NCBI RefSeq assembly: GCF_016907975.1
Contig: NZ_JAFBCY010000001.1
Coordinates: 868,001 to 932,000, forward strand
Direction: 5' to 3'
Length of the DNA: 64,000 nt
Source of the DNA: Methylopila capsulata
GTDB taxonomy: Bacteria; Pseudomonadota; Alphaproteobacteria; Rhizobiales; Methylopilaceae
The notes under the pieces are model-generated. The model was not told the DNA's origin, ran no database searches, and saw only the letters and a program-made list of their open reading frames with translations. The position numbers and the translations under genes were made by a program. How positions within the stretch are numbered: position 1 is the stretch's first letter; every line of letters starts with the position of its first letter. This document shows, piece by piece, positions 7,313-18,017 of the stretch.

Positions 7313-9487
7313 GTGTTCGGGTTCGGCGCGCGGCCTAAGACGCTCGACACGAAACGACGCCTGCTGGCGCTCGATTCGTGGCTCGACCACACCTTCTGGA
7401 CCATCGGGCCGGCGCTCTCGCGCTGGTGGGACGGCGTGTGCGCGGCCTTCGACGCCTTCCGCGTGCGCGGCTGGCGGCGCTGGACGGTGGAGATCCTCTG
7501 CGAGGGGCTGACGCTCGGGACCGCGGGCGCGCTGGTGATGCTGGCGCTCGCGCTGCCGGCGTTCCGCGAGACCGGGCCGGACTGGCTGAGCCGGGCCGAT
7601 CTCTCCGTCACCTTCCTCGACCGGCACGGCTCCGAGATCGGCAAGCGCGGGGTGATGCAGAACGACGGCATCCCTCTGAGCGAGTATCCCGACCACCTGA
7701 TCAAGGCGGCGCTCGCGACCGAGGACCGGCGGTTCTACACCCACTTCGGCATCGACGTGGCGGGCACGGCGCGGGCGCTGGTCCAGAACGCGCGGGCGAA
7801 CGGCGTGGTGCAGGGCGGCTCGTCGATCACGCAGCAGCTCGCGAAGAACGTGTTCCTCACCAACGAGCGCACGCTGGAGCGCAAGATCAAGGAGGCGTTC
7901 CTCGCGTTCTGGCTGGAATTCCACCTCTCGAAGGACGAGATTCTCAAACTCTATCTCGACCGGGCCTACATGGGCGGCGGGGCGTTCGGGGTGGACGCGG
8001 CGGCGCATTTCTACTTCGGCAAGTCGGCGCGCGACGTGGACCTCGCCGAGAGCGCGATGCTGGCGGGCCTGTTCAAGGCGCCGACGAAGTACGCGCCGCA
8101 TGTGAACCTCGCGGCGGCCCGCGCGCGGGCTGCGACCGTGCTCGACAATCTGGTCGACGCCGGCTTCATGACCGAGGGCCAGGTGCAGCCCGCGCGGTTC
8201 CAGCCGGCGACGCCGAAGCCGACCGCGGTGGTCTCCAGCCCGGACTATTTCCTCGACTGGGCCTATGGCGAGATCCGCGGGATGGCGGACGCCGGGAGCT
8301 TCAAGGGGCAGCGGGTGCTCCGGGTCCGGACCGCGCTCGACCCCGCGCTGCAGCGCCACGCCGAGGAGGTGGTCGAGCGCATGCTCCGGCAGTACGGCGA
8401 CCCGTACCGCGTCGACCAGGCGGCGGCGGTGATCCTGGAGCCGGAGGGCGGGGTGCGGGCGATGGTGGGCGGGAGGGATTACGGCCAGAGCCAGTTCAAC
8501 CGCGCGGTCGACGCGCTCAGGCAGCCGGGCTCGTCGTTCAAGACCTATGTCTACACGGCGGCCTTCGCGTCCGGGAAGTTCAGCCCGGACAGCGTGGTGT
8601 CCGACGCGGCGATCTGCGTCGGCAACTGGTGCCCGCGCAACTACGGCCGCCGTTTCGCCGGCAAAGTCCCCCTCATCACCGCCTTCGCCAAAAGTATTAA
8701 TACGATACCGGTTCGGCTCGCGCTCGCGGTGGGGCAGAGGAACGTCATCGACATGGCCCACCGCATGGGCCTCCGGTCGAAACTGGACGTCGGCCGCGCC
8801 TTCGCGCTGGGCGTCGAGGAGGTCACGCTGCTGGACCACACCTCGGCCTATGGCACGCTGGCGAACGGCGGCCGGCGCGCGCCGCCGTTCGCGGCGCTCG
8901 AGGTCGACGACTCGAAGGGGTCGGCGATCTGGCGGCGCGAGCGGGACGCCAAGCCCCTGCAGCAGGTCCTCGGCTATCCCGTCGTCGCCCAGATGAACCG
9001 CATGATGCTGGCCGTGGTCGAGAACGGCACCGGCGGCCGCGCCCGCCTCGACGGCGTCCAGGCCGGCGGCAAGACCGGCACCTCGCAGTCCTACCGGGAC
9101 GCCTGGTTCATCGGCTTCACCGGATCGCTGGTCGGGGGCGTCTGGTTCGGCAACGACGATTTCACGACGACGAAGGAGATGACCGGCGGCTCGCTGCCGG
9201 CGATGACCTGGAAGGAGATCATGGCCTACGCCCACCAGGGCGTCGCGCCGAAGGCGATCCCGGGAGTCGCCCTTCCGGCTGCGTCGAAGCCTGCGGTCGC
9301 CCAGGCCGCGCCCGAGGATGGCGCCGACACGCGGCCCGTCGGCGCGCGCAATCTGTCGGAAGGGGCGGCGAAGGTGCTGCAGGCCCTGATTGCCGACGTC
9401 GCGGCCGCACGCCCCGCCGCCGGCCCGAGGGCGGAGCTCGTCCGGCCGTCCTTCGCGGGGGCAGAGCCCTCGACGACCGCGCGCTAA
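7313..9487 (+). CDS. Bifunctional class A penicillin-binding protein (PBP1-type)
   Basis: A protein of 724 residues that polymerises and cross-links peptidoglycan in the periplasm. One membrane anchor lies at about 60-84. The glycosyltransferase domain (about 95-300) shows the catalytic E137 in ATEDRRFYTHFG and GGSSITQQLAKN. The transpeptidase domain (about 335-640) has the SxxK pair S407/K410, SIN at 461-463 and KTGT at 587-590. The C-terminal 70 residues are Ala/Pro-rich and variable. The GTG start has GGGAGAGG upstream. The DUF1214/DUF1254 pair follows 15 bases later on the same strand. Confidence 0.93.
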   Translation: MFGFGARPKTLDTKRRLLALDSWLDHTFWTIGPALSRWWDGVCAAFDAFRVRGWRRWTVEILCEGLTLGTAGALVMLALALPAFRETGPDWLSRADLSVTFLDRHGSEIGKRGVMQNDGIPLSEYPDHLIKAALATEDRRFYTHFGIDVAGTARALVQNARANGVVQGGSSITQQLAKNVFLTNERTLERKIKEAFLAFWLEFHLSKDEILKLYLDRAYMGGGAFGVDAAAHFYFGKSARDVDLAESAMLAGLFKAPTKYAPHVNLAAARARAATVLDNLVDAGFMTEGQVQPARFQPATPKPTAVVSSPDYFLDWAYGEIRGMADAGSFKGQRVLRVRTALDPALQRHAEEVVERMLRQYGDPYRVDQAAAVILEPEGGVRAMVGGRDYGQSQFNRAVDALRQPGSSFKTYVYTAAFASGKFSPDSVVSDAAICVGNWCPRNYGRRFAGKVPLITAFAKSINTIPVRLALAVGQRNVIDMAHRMGLRSKLDVGRAFALGVEEVTLLDHTSAYGTLANGGRRAPPFAALEVDDSKGSAIWRRERDAKPLQQVLGYPVVAQMNRMMLAVVENGTGGRARLDGVQAGGKTGTSQSYRDAWFIGFTGSLVGGVWFGNDDFTTTKEMTGGSLPAMTWKEIMAYAHQGVAPKAIPGVALPAASKPAVAQAAPEDGADTRPVGARNLSEGAAKVLQALIADVAAARPAAGPRAELVRPSFAGAEPSTTAR

Positions 9488-9502
9488 GGCCGGCCGCCCC
9501 GG

Positions 9503-10081
9503 ATGCGCCTCACCCTCCTGGTCATGATCGTCTTCGCGGTCGCCGCGGTGCTCGGCCTCGGCGCGACGCTGCGCGCAGTCACCCATGGCCTGCCGTTCAG
9601 CGGCCTGACCATCGGGCCGTGGCGGGCGGATCCCGACATCGGCGGGCTGGGCGCGGACCCCTACCTTCGGGCGGGCGTCGCCCGCCGCGGCGAAGCGCCC
9701 CTCGCCTATGGCGACGGCGTGGAATTCGAGGCGCGGACGGACGACGCCGGCCGCGCCTTGGACGCGGCCTGCGACTACACGCTGGAGGGCGACCTCCCCG
9801 CCGCCCGGCTCTGGACGCTCGCGCCCTTCTCGCCTGACGGCCGCCGGCTCGAGACGGCGCTTGGGCGCCGCGGCACGTCGAGCGCCGAGACGGTGCGCCT
9901 CGTCGGCCGACCGATCGCGGTCGAGCTGTCGCAGACCGCGAAGGCCGGCGATTGGATCCAGCTCCCCGTGAAGGGCGCCTTCACGCTGCGCCTCGCGCTC
10001 TACGACACCGCCCTCGGCACGCCGCTCGCGCGCCGGACGCCGCCGCAGCTGTTGTCGATCAAGCGGGGCGCCTGCCGATGA
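9503..10081 (+). CDS. DUF1214 domain membrane-anchored protein
   Basis: A protein of 192 residues with an N-terminal membrane segment (about 5-27) and a DUF1214-like body (ADPYLRAGVARRGEAPL, then CDYTLEGDLPAARLWTL). In Hyphomicrobiales short DUF1214 and DUF1254 proteins usually occur as neighbours; here they overlap by four bases (ATGA). Function is unknown. Placement directly after the penicillin-binding protein suggests co-transcription and an envelope role, which is inference. Confidence 0.75.
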   Translation: MRLTLLVMIVFAVAAVLGLGATLRAVTHGLPFSGLTIGPWRADPDIGGLGADPYLRAGVARRGEAPLAYGDGVEFEARTDDAGRALDAACDYTLEGDLPAARLWTLAPFSPDGRRLETALGRRGTSSAETVRLVGRPIAVELSQTAKAGDWIQLPVKGAFTLRLALYDTALGTPLARRTPPQLLSIKRGACR

Positions 10082-10641
10082 TGCGCCTGTTCCACGCCGT
10101 GGTGGTCGGCCTGTTCCTCGCCGGCGTCGTGCATGTGGGCTCGCTGCTTGCGGTTCCGTCGCTCGCGCCGCGCGGGCCCTACGACCGGCTGGCCGCGCTT
10201 GCGGCCGATGGCCGCTTCGTGGCGCTGCCGGACGACGGCGCGAATGCGGACCTGCTCGCCTTCTCCGACCCATCGTTCGTGGTGGCCGCCTGTCGCTACG
10301 ACCTCGCCGACGGCCCGGTGACGGTGCGCGCCGCGCTGCCCTCGACCTATGGCGCGGTCGCGGTCCATGAGCGGCGGGGCGCGCCGTTCTATGCGCTCAC
10401 CGACAAGGCGGCGACCAACGGAACGGTCGAGGTGGTGATCCTGCGGGAGAACGACGTCGCCGCTGCCGAGGAGGACGAAACCGCGCAGGCGCGGCCTTCG
10501 ATCCGGATCGTCTCGCCGAGCGACGCCGGCTTCGTGCTGGTGCGGCTGTTCGCGCAGGCGCCGAGCGCGCGTCCCGCGCTCAAGGCGCTCGCCGAGAGCG
10601 CGACATGCGGTCGGTCGGCGCCCCCGCCGACTACCCCTTGA
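10078..10641 (+). CDS. DUF1254 domain membrane-anchored protein
   Basis: A protein of 187 residues with an N-terminal membrane anchor (about 5-25) and a DUF1254-like core (LLAFSDPSFVVAACRYDL ... PFYALTDKAA). The ATG at 10078 overlaps the stop of the DUF1214 gene as ATGA, a sign of translational coupling. Its 3' end overlaps the converging lipoprotein gene by 11 bases. Function unknown. Confidence 0.72.
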   Translation: MMRLFHAVVVGLFLAGVVHVGSLLAVPSLAPRGPYDRLAALAADGRFVALPDDGANADLLAFSDPSFVVAACRYDLADGPVTVRAALPSTYGAVAVHERRGAPFYALTDKAATNGTVEVVILRENDVAAAEEDETAQARPSIRIVSPSDAGFVLVRLFAQAPSARPALKALAESATCGRSAPPPTTP

Positions 10642-11383
10642 ACACGCCGCGCGGCTTGCCGATCGGCCGCAACGAGGCGAGCACGCGTTCGAGCGTCGAC
10701 AGCGAAGCCTCCACCGCCACCGCGGCGGGATCGGGCGTCTCCAGCACCAGCCGGTCCAGCGCGTAGCGGTAGGTCACGACGCGCTCGTCGAACGACAGCC
10801 GCACCCAGGCGATGAGCAGGCCGTTCTCGTCGATCCGGGCGTCGACGTTGGCGCGTTCGTCGGGACGCAGCTCCGGCACGCGAGCGGCGGCGCGGTCGCG
10901 CGCCCGATCGCCCGCGGCGACACGGGCGGCGGTCGAGAAGAAGGGCTCGATCCGCGCTACGTCGGCCTCGATGTCGGCCTTCAGCCGGGCGTAGCGCGCG
11001 CCGCTCGACCGGTACGGGGTCGCGATCAGCGTCCGGACGTAGGACTCTTTCTCGACGCGGACGCGGTCGACCGGCAGCACGCGGGTGCGCGCGAGCTCGA
11101 CGAGGGTCCGCTCCAGCGTCTGCTCGGGAAGCGGCGGCATCACCACGCCCCAGGCGAGGTTGCGCAGCTCGACCTCGTCGTCGGTCAGCCGGTAGCTGGA
11201 GACCGGCTCGCCCCGCGTGCGCGCCGCGACTCCGCCCGCGGCGGGCAGCAGCGCGTCGTTGATCACGCCAGGCGCCGGCCGGCCGAAGTCGCCGGTCTGC
11301 GCGCAGGCGCCGAGCGCCGCGAGCGACAGCGCGAGGCCGGCCGTCCGCGCTCCGGACGTCGCCGTCCGAAGCGCGTCGATCAC
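10631..11383 (-). CDS. Conserved hypothetical lipoprotein
   Basis: A protein of 250 residues with a lipoprotein signal peptide: hydrophobic LALSLAALGAC, cysteine at about residue 24 as the lipidation site. The body has a DDEVELRNLAWGVVMPP motif found in order-specific hypothetical lipoproteins, then a helical Arg/Ala-rich region. The GTG at 11383 overlaps the stop of the upstream small gene (GTGA), so the two are probably translated together. A cell-envelope location is inferred; no function is known to me. Confidence 0.65.
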   Translation of the reverse strand: MIDALRTATSGARTAGLALSLAALGACAQTGDFGRPAPGVINDALLPAAGGVAARTRGEPVSSYRLTDDEVELRNLAWGVVMPPLPEQTLERTLVELARTRVLPVDRVRVEKESYVRTLIATPYRSSGARYARLKADIEADVARIEPFFSTAARVAAGDRARDRAAARVPELRPDERANVDARIDENGLLIAWVRLSFDERVVTYRYALDRLVLETPDPAAVAVEASLSTLERVLASLRPIGKPRGVFKG

Positions 11384-11580
11384 GAGGCGGGCTGGCCCAT
11401 GTCGAGGGTCGGGGCGCGCGAGGCGGCCGAGGCGGACCCCGCCTCGGTCCGGCGCTCGTAACGGACCCCGGTGAAGAACAGAATGTCGGCGCCGTTGGAC
11501 GGCTCGGAACGACGCCGGGCGGCGGCGGAGGACCGCGACGGTTGCCGGGGCTGAGACTGGAATGCGAGCACGAGGCCCAT
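11380..11580 (-). CDS. Small conserved protein with ILFFTGVRYER motif
   Basis: A protein of 66 residues: N-terminal GLVLAF, a basic Ser/Arg/Pro-rich middle, and ILFFTGVRYER at about residues 34-44. I recall this motif from short conserved hypothetical proteins of Hyphomicrobiales, which argues that it is a real gene. The ATG at 11580 is preceded by GGGAGCG. It overlaps the lipoprotein gene by four bases. CtrA-like sites lie upstream in the intergenic region. Function unknown. Confidence 0.6.
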   Translation of the reverse strand: MGLVLAFQSQPRQPSRSSAAARRRSEPSNGADILFFTGVRYERRTEAGSASAASRAPTLDMGQPAS

Positions 11581-11678
11581 AGGGACGCTCCCTGCCAAGA
11601 GGGGGTTCGGTTCGATCGCGGCCTTGAGGCGGACCGGCCGTCCGCAGGCCTTCTGTCCTCATTCAGCGATCACCGTGG

Positions 11679-11693
11679 TTAACGAGTTGTTAC
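11679..11693. promoter_or_regulatory. CtrA-like site, near-consensus
   Basis: TTAA-CGAGTTG-TTAC matches the CtrA box TTAA-N7-TTAA except for the last base. It lies about 100 bases upstream of the small minus-strand gene starting at 11580. Confidence 0.35.
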
Positions 11694-11790
11694 CGACGCA
11701 GCGGTCTGACGCGGGCGGCCCGAACTGTTGCCGCGAGACCACAACTTCCGGCTTTACCGCGCGATCGCGACGTGTGCCGGGACGGGACGG

Positions 11791-11805
11791 TTAACGCAGC
11801 GCTAA
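11791..11805. promoter_or_regulatory. CtrA-like site within GGTTA/TAACC inverted repeat
   Basis: TTAA-CGCAGCG-CTAA (one mismatch to TTAA-N7-TTAA) is embedded in GGTTA-N9-TAACC. It lies about 75 bases before the DUF2336 gene. Confidence 0.35.
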
Positions 11806-11878
11806 CCATGTCCATCCTAGGTTCCGGAGGAGACAGCCGGCCCTTTCCCTTGGCTGCGGCTCCCCACGGACGGATGCG

Positions 11879-13009
11879 ATGAGCGACGACCTGCTGCCCA
11901 TCGAAACGCTCGAACGCCTGTCCCGGCAGGAGGGCGTCGACGTCCGGCCGACGCTGGTCCGCGTGCTGACGGACCTCTACGTGCAGAAGGCGCATCACGC
12001 GCCCGAGGAGACCGCGCGCTACGAAGAGCTTGCGCTGCAGCTGCTCGACGTGGTGGATGCCGAAACCCGAACCATCGTGGCCCGCAAGCTCGCCGAGGAC
12101 GACCGGGCGCCGGCGAGCCTGATCGCGCGGCTGCTCGACGACGCCCCGGAGGTCGCAGCTCCCATCATCGCGCGGTTCCCGCGCGTTCCCCGCACGCTGC
12201 TTCTCAGCCTCGCGCTCGACGGCGGCGTGCTGGAGGCTTGCGCGGTGGCGCGCCGGTCCGACGTCGACGGAGACATGGTGCGGCTGCTTGCGCACCACCC
12301 GGACGACCTCGTGCTGGAGACGCTCGTGGCGAACCCCGCCGCGACGCCGTCGGACGCCACGCTCGCAGCCCTCGTGGCGCGAGCCCTCGGCGCGCCGACG
12401 CTGGCCGCGGCGCTGCTGCGGCGGGAGGACTACGATCGCGCCGCCCTCGCCCCGCTCTACCTCATGGCCAATCCCGAACAGCGCGTCGCGATCCGCGCCG
12501 CGCTTTCCGAACGGCCCAGCCGTCCGCCGCTGGGCGTGCGCAGCCTGCGCACGAGCGATCTCGTCGACGCCGCCATCCTGGAAGCCGCCGCCCAGAGCGG
12601 CAGCCAGCGGCTCGTGGCCGAAGCGATCGCCGACGCTCTCGGCCTCACGCCCGCTGTCGCCGCGCAGCTGACCGCCGAGCCAAGCGGCGAACCCTTCGTT
12701 CTCATGCTGCGGGCGGTCGGCCTCGATCGCGACGCGATCGCGCGCGCGCTGCTCGTCGCCCAGCCCGAGATCGCGCAGTCCGTGCCCCGGTTCTTCGATC
12801 TGGTGGAGATCGCCGACGCCACGCCTCGTGCCGCCGCGGTCGAGTTGGTGGCGGCCATCACGGGCGTCGAATCCGCGACTGTCGCCCCTCGCCACGAGCC
12901 GATGTTCGATCCGTCGGGAACGCCCGAGCGCGCCGGTCAGATCCGATCGGCGCCGCGCCTACGCCGGCCCGTCATCGCACGCACGAAGGAATCGGGCCGC
13001 TCGCGCTGA
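11879..13009 (+). CDS. DUF2336 domain-containing protein
   Basis: A protein of 376 residues, almost entirely helical and Ala/Leu/Arg-rich, with HEAT-like repetitive stretches (for example VARKLAEDDRAPASLIARLL, then RFPRVPRTLLLSLAL). This matches DUF2336, a family common in alphaproteobacteria and of unknown function. It is transcribed away from the small ILFFTGVRYER gene, with CtrA-like sites between them. Protein-protein interaction is a plausible role but is inferred. Confidence 0.82.
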   Translation: MSDDLLPIETLERLSRQEGVDVRPTLVRVLTDLYVQKAHHAPEETARYEELALQLLDVVDAETRTIVARKLAEDDRAPASLIARLLDDAPEVAAPIIARFPRVPRTLLLSLALDGGVLEACAVARRSDVDGDMVRLLAHHPDDLVLETLVANPAATPSDATLAALVARALGAPTLAAALLRREDYDRAALAPLYLMANPEQRVAIRAALSERPSRPPLGVRSLRTSDLVDAAILEAAAQSGSQRLVAEAIADALGLTPAVAAQLTAEPSGEPFVLMLRAVGLDRDAIARALLVAQPEIAQSVPRFFDLVEIADATPRAAAVELVAAITGVESATVAPRHEPMFDPSGTPERAGQIRSAPRLRRPVIARTKESGRSR

Positions 13010-13017
13010 GTGGTCGC

Positions 13018-13356
13018 TCAAAGGCCGTCGTCAAGAAAAGCCCGGCCGTCCCGGTCTTCGACTGCGATGATCCATACGTCCGAGTCGAACCGGAGCTCGC
13101 GGGCGAGGCGCTCCTCGACCGCCAGGCCGTCGACGCCCTCCGCCACCCGCTCGAAGGTCCGCGCGCGGGCGTTCTCCACCTCGGCCTGGGGCGCGGGCGC
13201 ATAGAGATCGTTGCGACCGTCCAGACGATCGATCACGAGGAAGATCGCCCCCGCCTCGGGCGAGCCGCGCCGGCGCACCAGCGCGTAGGCCCCGGCCAGA
13301 TGGCAGCGCCTGACATAGGCCGCGACCCAGAAGTCCGAGGTGAGCCGGGAGCTCAT
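13018..13356 (-). CDS. DUF1491 family protein
   Basis: A protein of 112 residues with the DUF1491 signature: MSSRLTSDFWVAAYVRR at the N-terminus, GAYALVRRRGSPEAG, IFLVIDRLDG and a C-terminal DVWIIAVEDRDGRAFL. Usual family length is about 110. It lies directly downstream of the peptidoglycan-binding protein and DivJ-like kinase on the same strand, an arrangement I recognise from other Hyphomicrobiales. Function unknown. Confidence 0.85.
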   Translation of the reverse strand: MSSRLTSDFWVAAYVRRCHLAGAYALVRRRGSPEAGAIFLVIDRLDGRNDLYAPAPQAEVENARARTFERVAEGVDGLAVEERLARELRFDSDVWIIAVEDRDGRAFLDDGL

Positions 13357-13378
13357 GTCGACGCCTTTTCGCGCGCGC

Positions 13379-14102
13379 TCACTCCAGCGGCGCGCCGAAC
13401 ACGGCCTGAAGCTGGCGCAGCGTCTGCGGGTTGGGCTCGCCCGTCACTGGCAGCTTCCGGTCGCGCTCGAACTCCTGCAGCGCGTTGCGGGTGGCGGCGC
13501 CCATCTTGCCGTCGCTGGCGACCGGTCCGTAACCGAGCTTGGACAGGGCCCGCTGCACCGCCATCAGCTTTGGCGAGGCGACGCTGGTGGAGCCCGTGAC
13601 AGTGGGCGACGGCGCAGGCGCAGGCACAGGCGTCCGAAGCGCGGCCGAAGGCTTCGCCGCGGGGGCCGGCGCGGGCTTCGCCGGGGCGATCAGCAGCGCC
13701 GCGAGCACGCGATCGTTCGGCTCCCCGTGCACGGGCAGGTCCGCGCCACGCTCGAACGACGCGATCGCCGCCGCGGTGCGCGCGCCCATCAGGCCGTCGA
13801 CAGGACCGTCGTACTCGCCCCGCGCGCGCAGCGCCTCCTGGATCTGCGCGACCAGTTCGCTCCGTTGGGGGGTCGGCCGCGCCGGCGCCGCGGCCGGCGT
13901 TACGGCCGGGTGCTCGCCGAAGAACGGCGCCGGGTGGCGGCCCTCCTGCAGCAGCAGCGCGTTGACCAGAATGGTGGCGACGCCCGCCCCCGCGACGAGC
14001 CCGGCGAGGACGTCGACCGGACGGCGGCGGACGAGGTCGGCGATCCCTGCGCGGGCGGGGCGGTCGCCGAAGCTGTCGTGAGCGAAGGAGCGTGCGGAGG
14101 GC

Positions 14103-14110
<8 letters not shown>
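13379..14110 (-). CDS. Membrane-anchored protein with two peptidoglycan-binding domains
   Basis: A protein of 243 residues. A basic cytoplasmic head is followed by one membrane segment (about 33-53), a Pro/Ala linker, a PG_binding_1-like repeat (about 82-136, QEALRARGEYDGPVDGLMG), a second Ala/Pro linker and another repeat (about 178-240, LSKLGYGPVASDGKMG). It probably tethers the inner membrane to peptidoglycan. The GTG start overlaps the end of the histidine kinase gene by 8 bases, indicating an operon. Confidence 0.85.
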
Positions 14111-15860
<1,750 letters not shown>

Positions 15861-16235
15861 GGCGCCGATGTGTCGCAAAGACTCGTACTCCGACTGCCGT
15901 CGCAGAAGCGACGGGCGGCCCGGCGCGACGCTGGTCCCGGGCCTCGTTTCGACGAACAGATTGGCTCCCGAGGTTTAAACGGAACGCTAAAACCAGCCCG
16001 ATCCCGGCTGTAAAGCGTTGACGATGGCGCGATGGTCGCAGCAACGCCTCATGACTTTCCGAAACCTTGATGAAAACTTGCTGAAACGTGAACGCAGGCG
16101 TCGCAAGTTGAAAGACCTCGTTGAACGAGGTTTAGAACGATCCTGCTATCGTCCTGACATCGACGGCGAAGACGCGCGGACCCTTATCTCCGCAAGCGCG
16201 CAAGACCGCAGGGATCCACGGCAGGCAGGAGCCTC
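15861..16235. other. Divergent intergenic region, no gene seen
   Basis: About 375 bases between the divergent kinase and DUF5330 genes. Composition is slightly lower in G+C from 16020 to 16150. Reading frames here are short and lack coding character. No clear palindrome or RNA was identified; promoters of both genes must lie here. Confidence 0.4.
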
Positions 16236-16625
16236 ATGATGTTTCTCATCCGCACAGCGTTCTGGATTTCGGTGCTGCTGCTGGTGCTCCCGCTCGGCGG
16301 CGCGATGAAGGGCGACGGCCCGAACGCGGAGGAGCGCGCGTCGATCGACGCGATGGCGGCCCTCGCGGCGGCGGGAGCGACGATTTCCGACATGCGCAGC
16401 TTCTGCGAGCGTCAGCCCGACGCCTGCGACGTCGGCTCCAAGGCGCTGCAGGTCATGAGCGACCGCGCCCGGAACGGCGCCGCGATGATCCAGGACTACC
16501 TTGGAAGCGAGGGCGCGCCGGCGACGCCGGCGAAAGCCGCTTCGACGGCAGCGAGCGGGCGCGACACGCTCACCCCCGCCGACCGCAAGCCCTCCTGGCG
16601 CGGCCCCGCCTCCCCGTCCGCCTGA
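16236..16625 (+). CDS. DUF5330 domain-containing protein
   Basis: A protein of 129 residues with an N-terminal hydrophobic segment (MFLIRTAFWISVLLLVLPLG, typical of the family) and the conserved FCERQPDACDVGSKA motif at about residues 54-68. AGGAG lies 6 bases before the ATG. Function unknown; the anchor implies the cell envelope. SufE follows on the same strand. Confidence 0.85.
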   Translation: MMFLIRTAFWISVLLLVLPLGGAMKGDGPNAEERASIDAMAALAAAGATISDMRSFCERQPDACDVGSKALQVMSDRARNGAAMIQDYLGSEGAPATPAKAASTAASGRDTLTPADRKPSWRGPASPSA

Positions 16626-16730
16626 GTCGCGCCGCCTTGGCTTGTGGCGAAGGCGGCCGCGAGCGCCCGTTTTCCTTTGCAGACGGTGCGGGAAGCGACT
16701 ACCTCGCGGGGGACTGACGAGGACGCGGCC

Positions 16731-17174
16731 GTGGCGCAGAACATCGACGAGATCATCGAGGGCTTCGAGTTCATCGACGATTGGGAGGAGCGGATCCGCT
16801 ACCTCATCGAGCTCGGCCGCGAACTCGCGCCCTTGGCCGACGCCGACCGGACGCCCGACACCAAAGTCCAGGGCTGCGCCAGCCAGGTCTGGCTCGCAAC
16901 CGACGTCGGCGAGGGCGACAACCCCGTCCTCACCTTCCGCGGCGACAGCGACGCCCATCTCGTGCGGGGCCTCGTCGCCGTGATGGTCGCGCTCTACTCC
17001 GGCAAGCGGGCGCGCGAGATCCTCGCGACCGACGCCGGCGAGGTGATGGAGCGCATCAAGCTCCGCGAGCACCTGACGCCGCAACGCTCGAACGGGCTTC
17101 GCTCCATGGTCGAGCGCATCAAGCGCGAGGCTGCCGCGGCGAGCGGCGTCGGAGCCTCGCACGCGGCGTCATGA
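16731..17174 (+). CDS. sufE: SufE family cysteine desulfuration protein
   Basis: A protein of 147 residues. SufE accepts persulphide sulphur from the desulfurase SufS for iron-sulphur cluster assembly. Visible features are IIEGFEFIDDWEERIRYLIELGR, the active-site cysteine in VQGCASQVWL and the GLVAVMVALYSGK helix. The GTG at 16731 with GAGGA upstream is preferred over a GTG at 16644, which would add 29 atypical residues. It overlaps the converging DUF6456 gene by 6 bases. No suf operon is visible nearby. Confidence 0.9.
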   Translation: MAQNIDEIIEGFEFIDDWEERIRYLIELGRELAPLADADRTPDTKVQGCASQVWLATDVGEGDNPVLTFRGDSDAHLVRGLVAVMVALYSGKRAREILATDAGEVMERIKLREHLTPQRSNGLRSMVERIKREAAAASGVGASHAAS

Positions 17175-18002
17175 GCCCTCGGGCGCGCCGTCGAGGGTCG
17201 GACGCGCGCCTTCGCCCCGCCACGCCGCGAGCGTCCCGTCGCGGGCGGGACCTTCGGCCGCTTCCGCGTAGCCGTAGTGCCGCGCCAGCGCCTTGAGCGC
17301 GAACCCGAGCACGAGCTTTCCGCCCCGCGCCGGCCAGCTCCGCTCCCGCTCCACCGCCTCGAGACCCTTCAGCAGGCAGCAGACGTCGACGAGCACGCCG
17401 CTGAGCTCGGGCCCGACTCCCGCCAGCGCCTTGGAGACCCTTCCGCGTGCGGCGACAACCGATTCGGCGAGATCGACCCCGGCGCCCGCGCCGCCGCGGC
17501 GGCCGCTCGCGATCGAGGCCTCCCAGTTCGCCGTCACGCGCGGCGTCATCTGGCCGCGCGTGAAGTCGGCCCGCAGACGCTCGCCCGCGAGGGTCTCGCT
17601 GGCGGAGATCAACGGGCGGCCGTCACGACCCTTGCGCCGCGCGAGCCAGGCGAGCGGGCTCTCATCGAGATCGACGTCGACCTCGCGGGCCACCCCGTCG
17701 ACCTCCACGGTGCGGCGGCCAAGCGTCAGGTGCTGGGCCCGGAAGCCGTCGGCCCCGCCGGTCTCGCGCGCCAGCCGGGCGCGTCCCGCCGCCGTTGCGA
17801 CGGGGCGGCCTTCGTCGTCTCGAACGGCCCAGCCTTCCGCGATCAGGCCCTCGACGCCGCTCCCCTCCCCGGCGCCGGGCGGCGCGGCGGCGACCACGCG
17901 CGCGAGCGCCCGCAGCGTCGAGGTCGGCGTGTCCCCCGCCCGCTTGGCGGCCGCTGCCTTCGCCTTGCCAGCGCCGCGCCGTCCAGTGTGTCCATCCGCC
18001 AT
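17169..18002 (-). CDS. DUF6456 domain-containing protein
   Basis: A protein of 277 residues. A basic Ala/Lys head is followed by an N-terminal helical region and a C-terminal DUF6456 region (ESPLAWLARRKGRDGRPLIS, then RLRADFTRGQMTPRVTANWE, then VLVDVCCLLKGLEAVERER and a final ALKALARHYG). The family is common in Hyphomicrobiales and thought to be DNA-associated because some members carry a helix-turn-helix; that is inference here. Two TAGGATTTT elements lie just upstream of the start, one shared exactly with the HTH gene promoter at 3.3 kb. Confidence 0.82.
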   Translation of the reverse strand: MADGHTGRRGAGKAKAAAAKRAGDTPTSTLRALARVVAAAPPGAGEGSGVEGLIAEGWAVRDDEGRPVATAAGRARLARETGGADGFRAQHLTLGRRTVEVDGVAREVDVDLDESPLAWLARRKGRDGRPLISASETLAGERLRADFTRGQMTPRVTANWEASIASGRRGGAGAGVDLAESVVAARGRVSKALAGVGPELSGVLVDVCCLLKGLEAVERERSWPARGGKLVLGFALKALARHYGYAEAAEGPARDGTLAAWRGEGARPTLDGAPEGS

Positions 18003-18017
18003 CGTCTCTCTCCCAGA

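Noticed and set aside
7265-10273. Minus-strand open frame of 1002 codons
   Set aside because: It is antisense to the penicillin-binding protein and DUF1214 genes, whose motifs are clear. Its Arg/Gly/His-rich product is typical of a G+C-rich shadow frame.
16644-16730. Longer N-terminus for SufE
   Set aside because: The extra 29 residues are not found in SufE proteins, and GTG 16731 has GAGGA in place.
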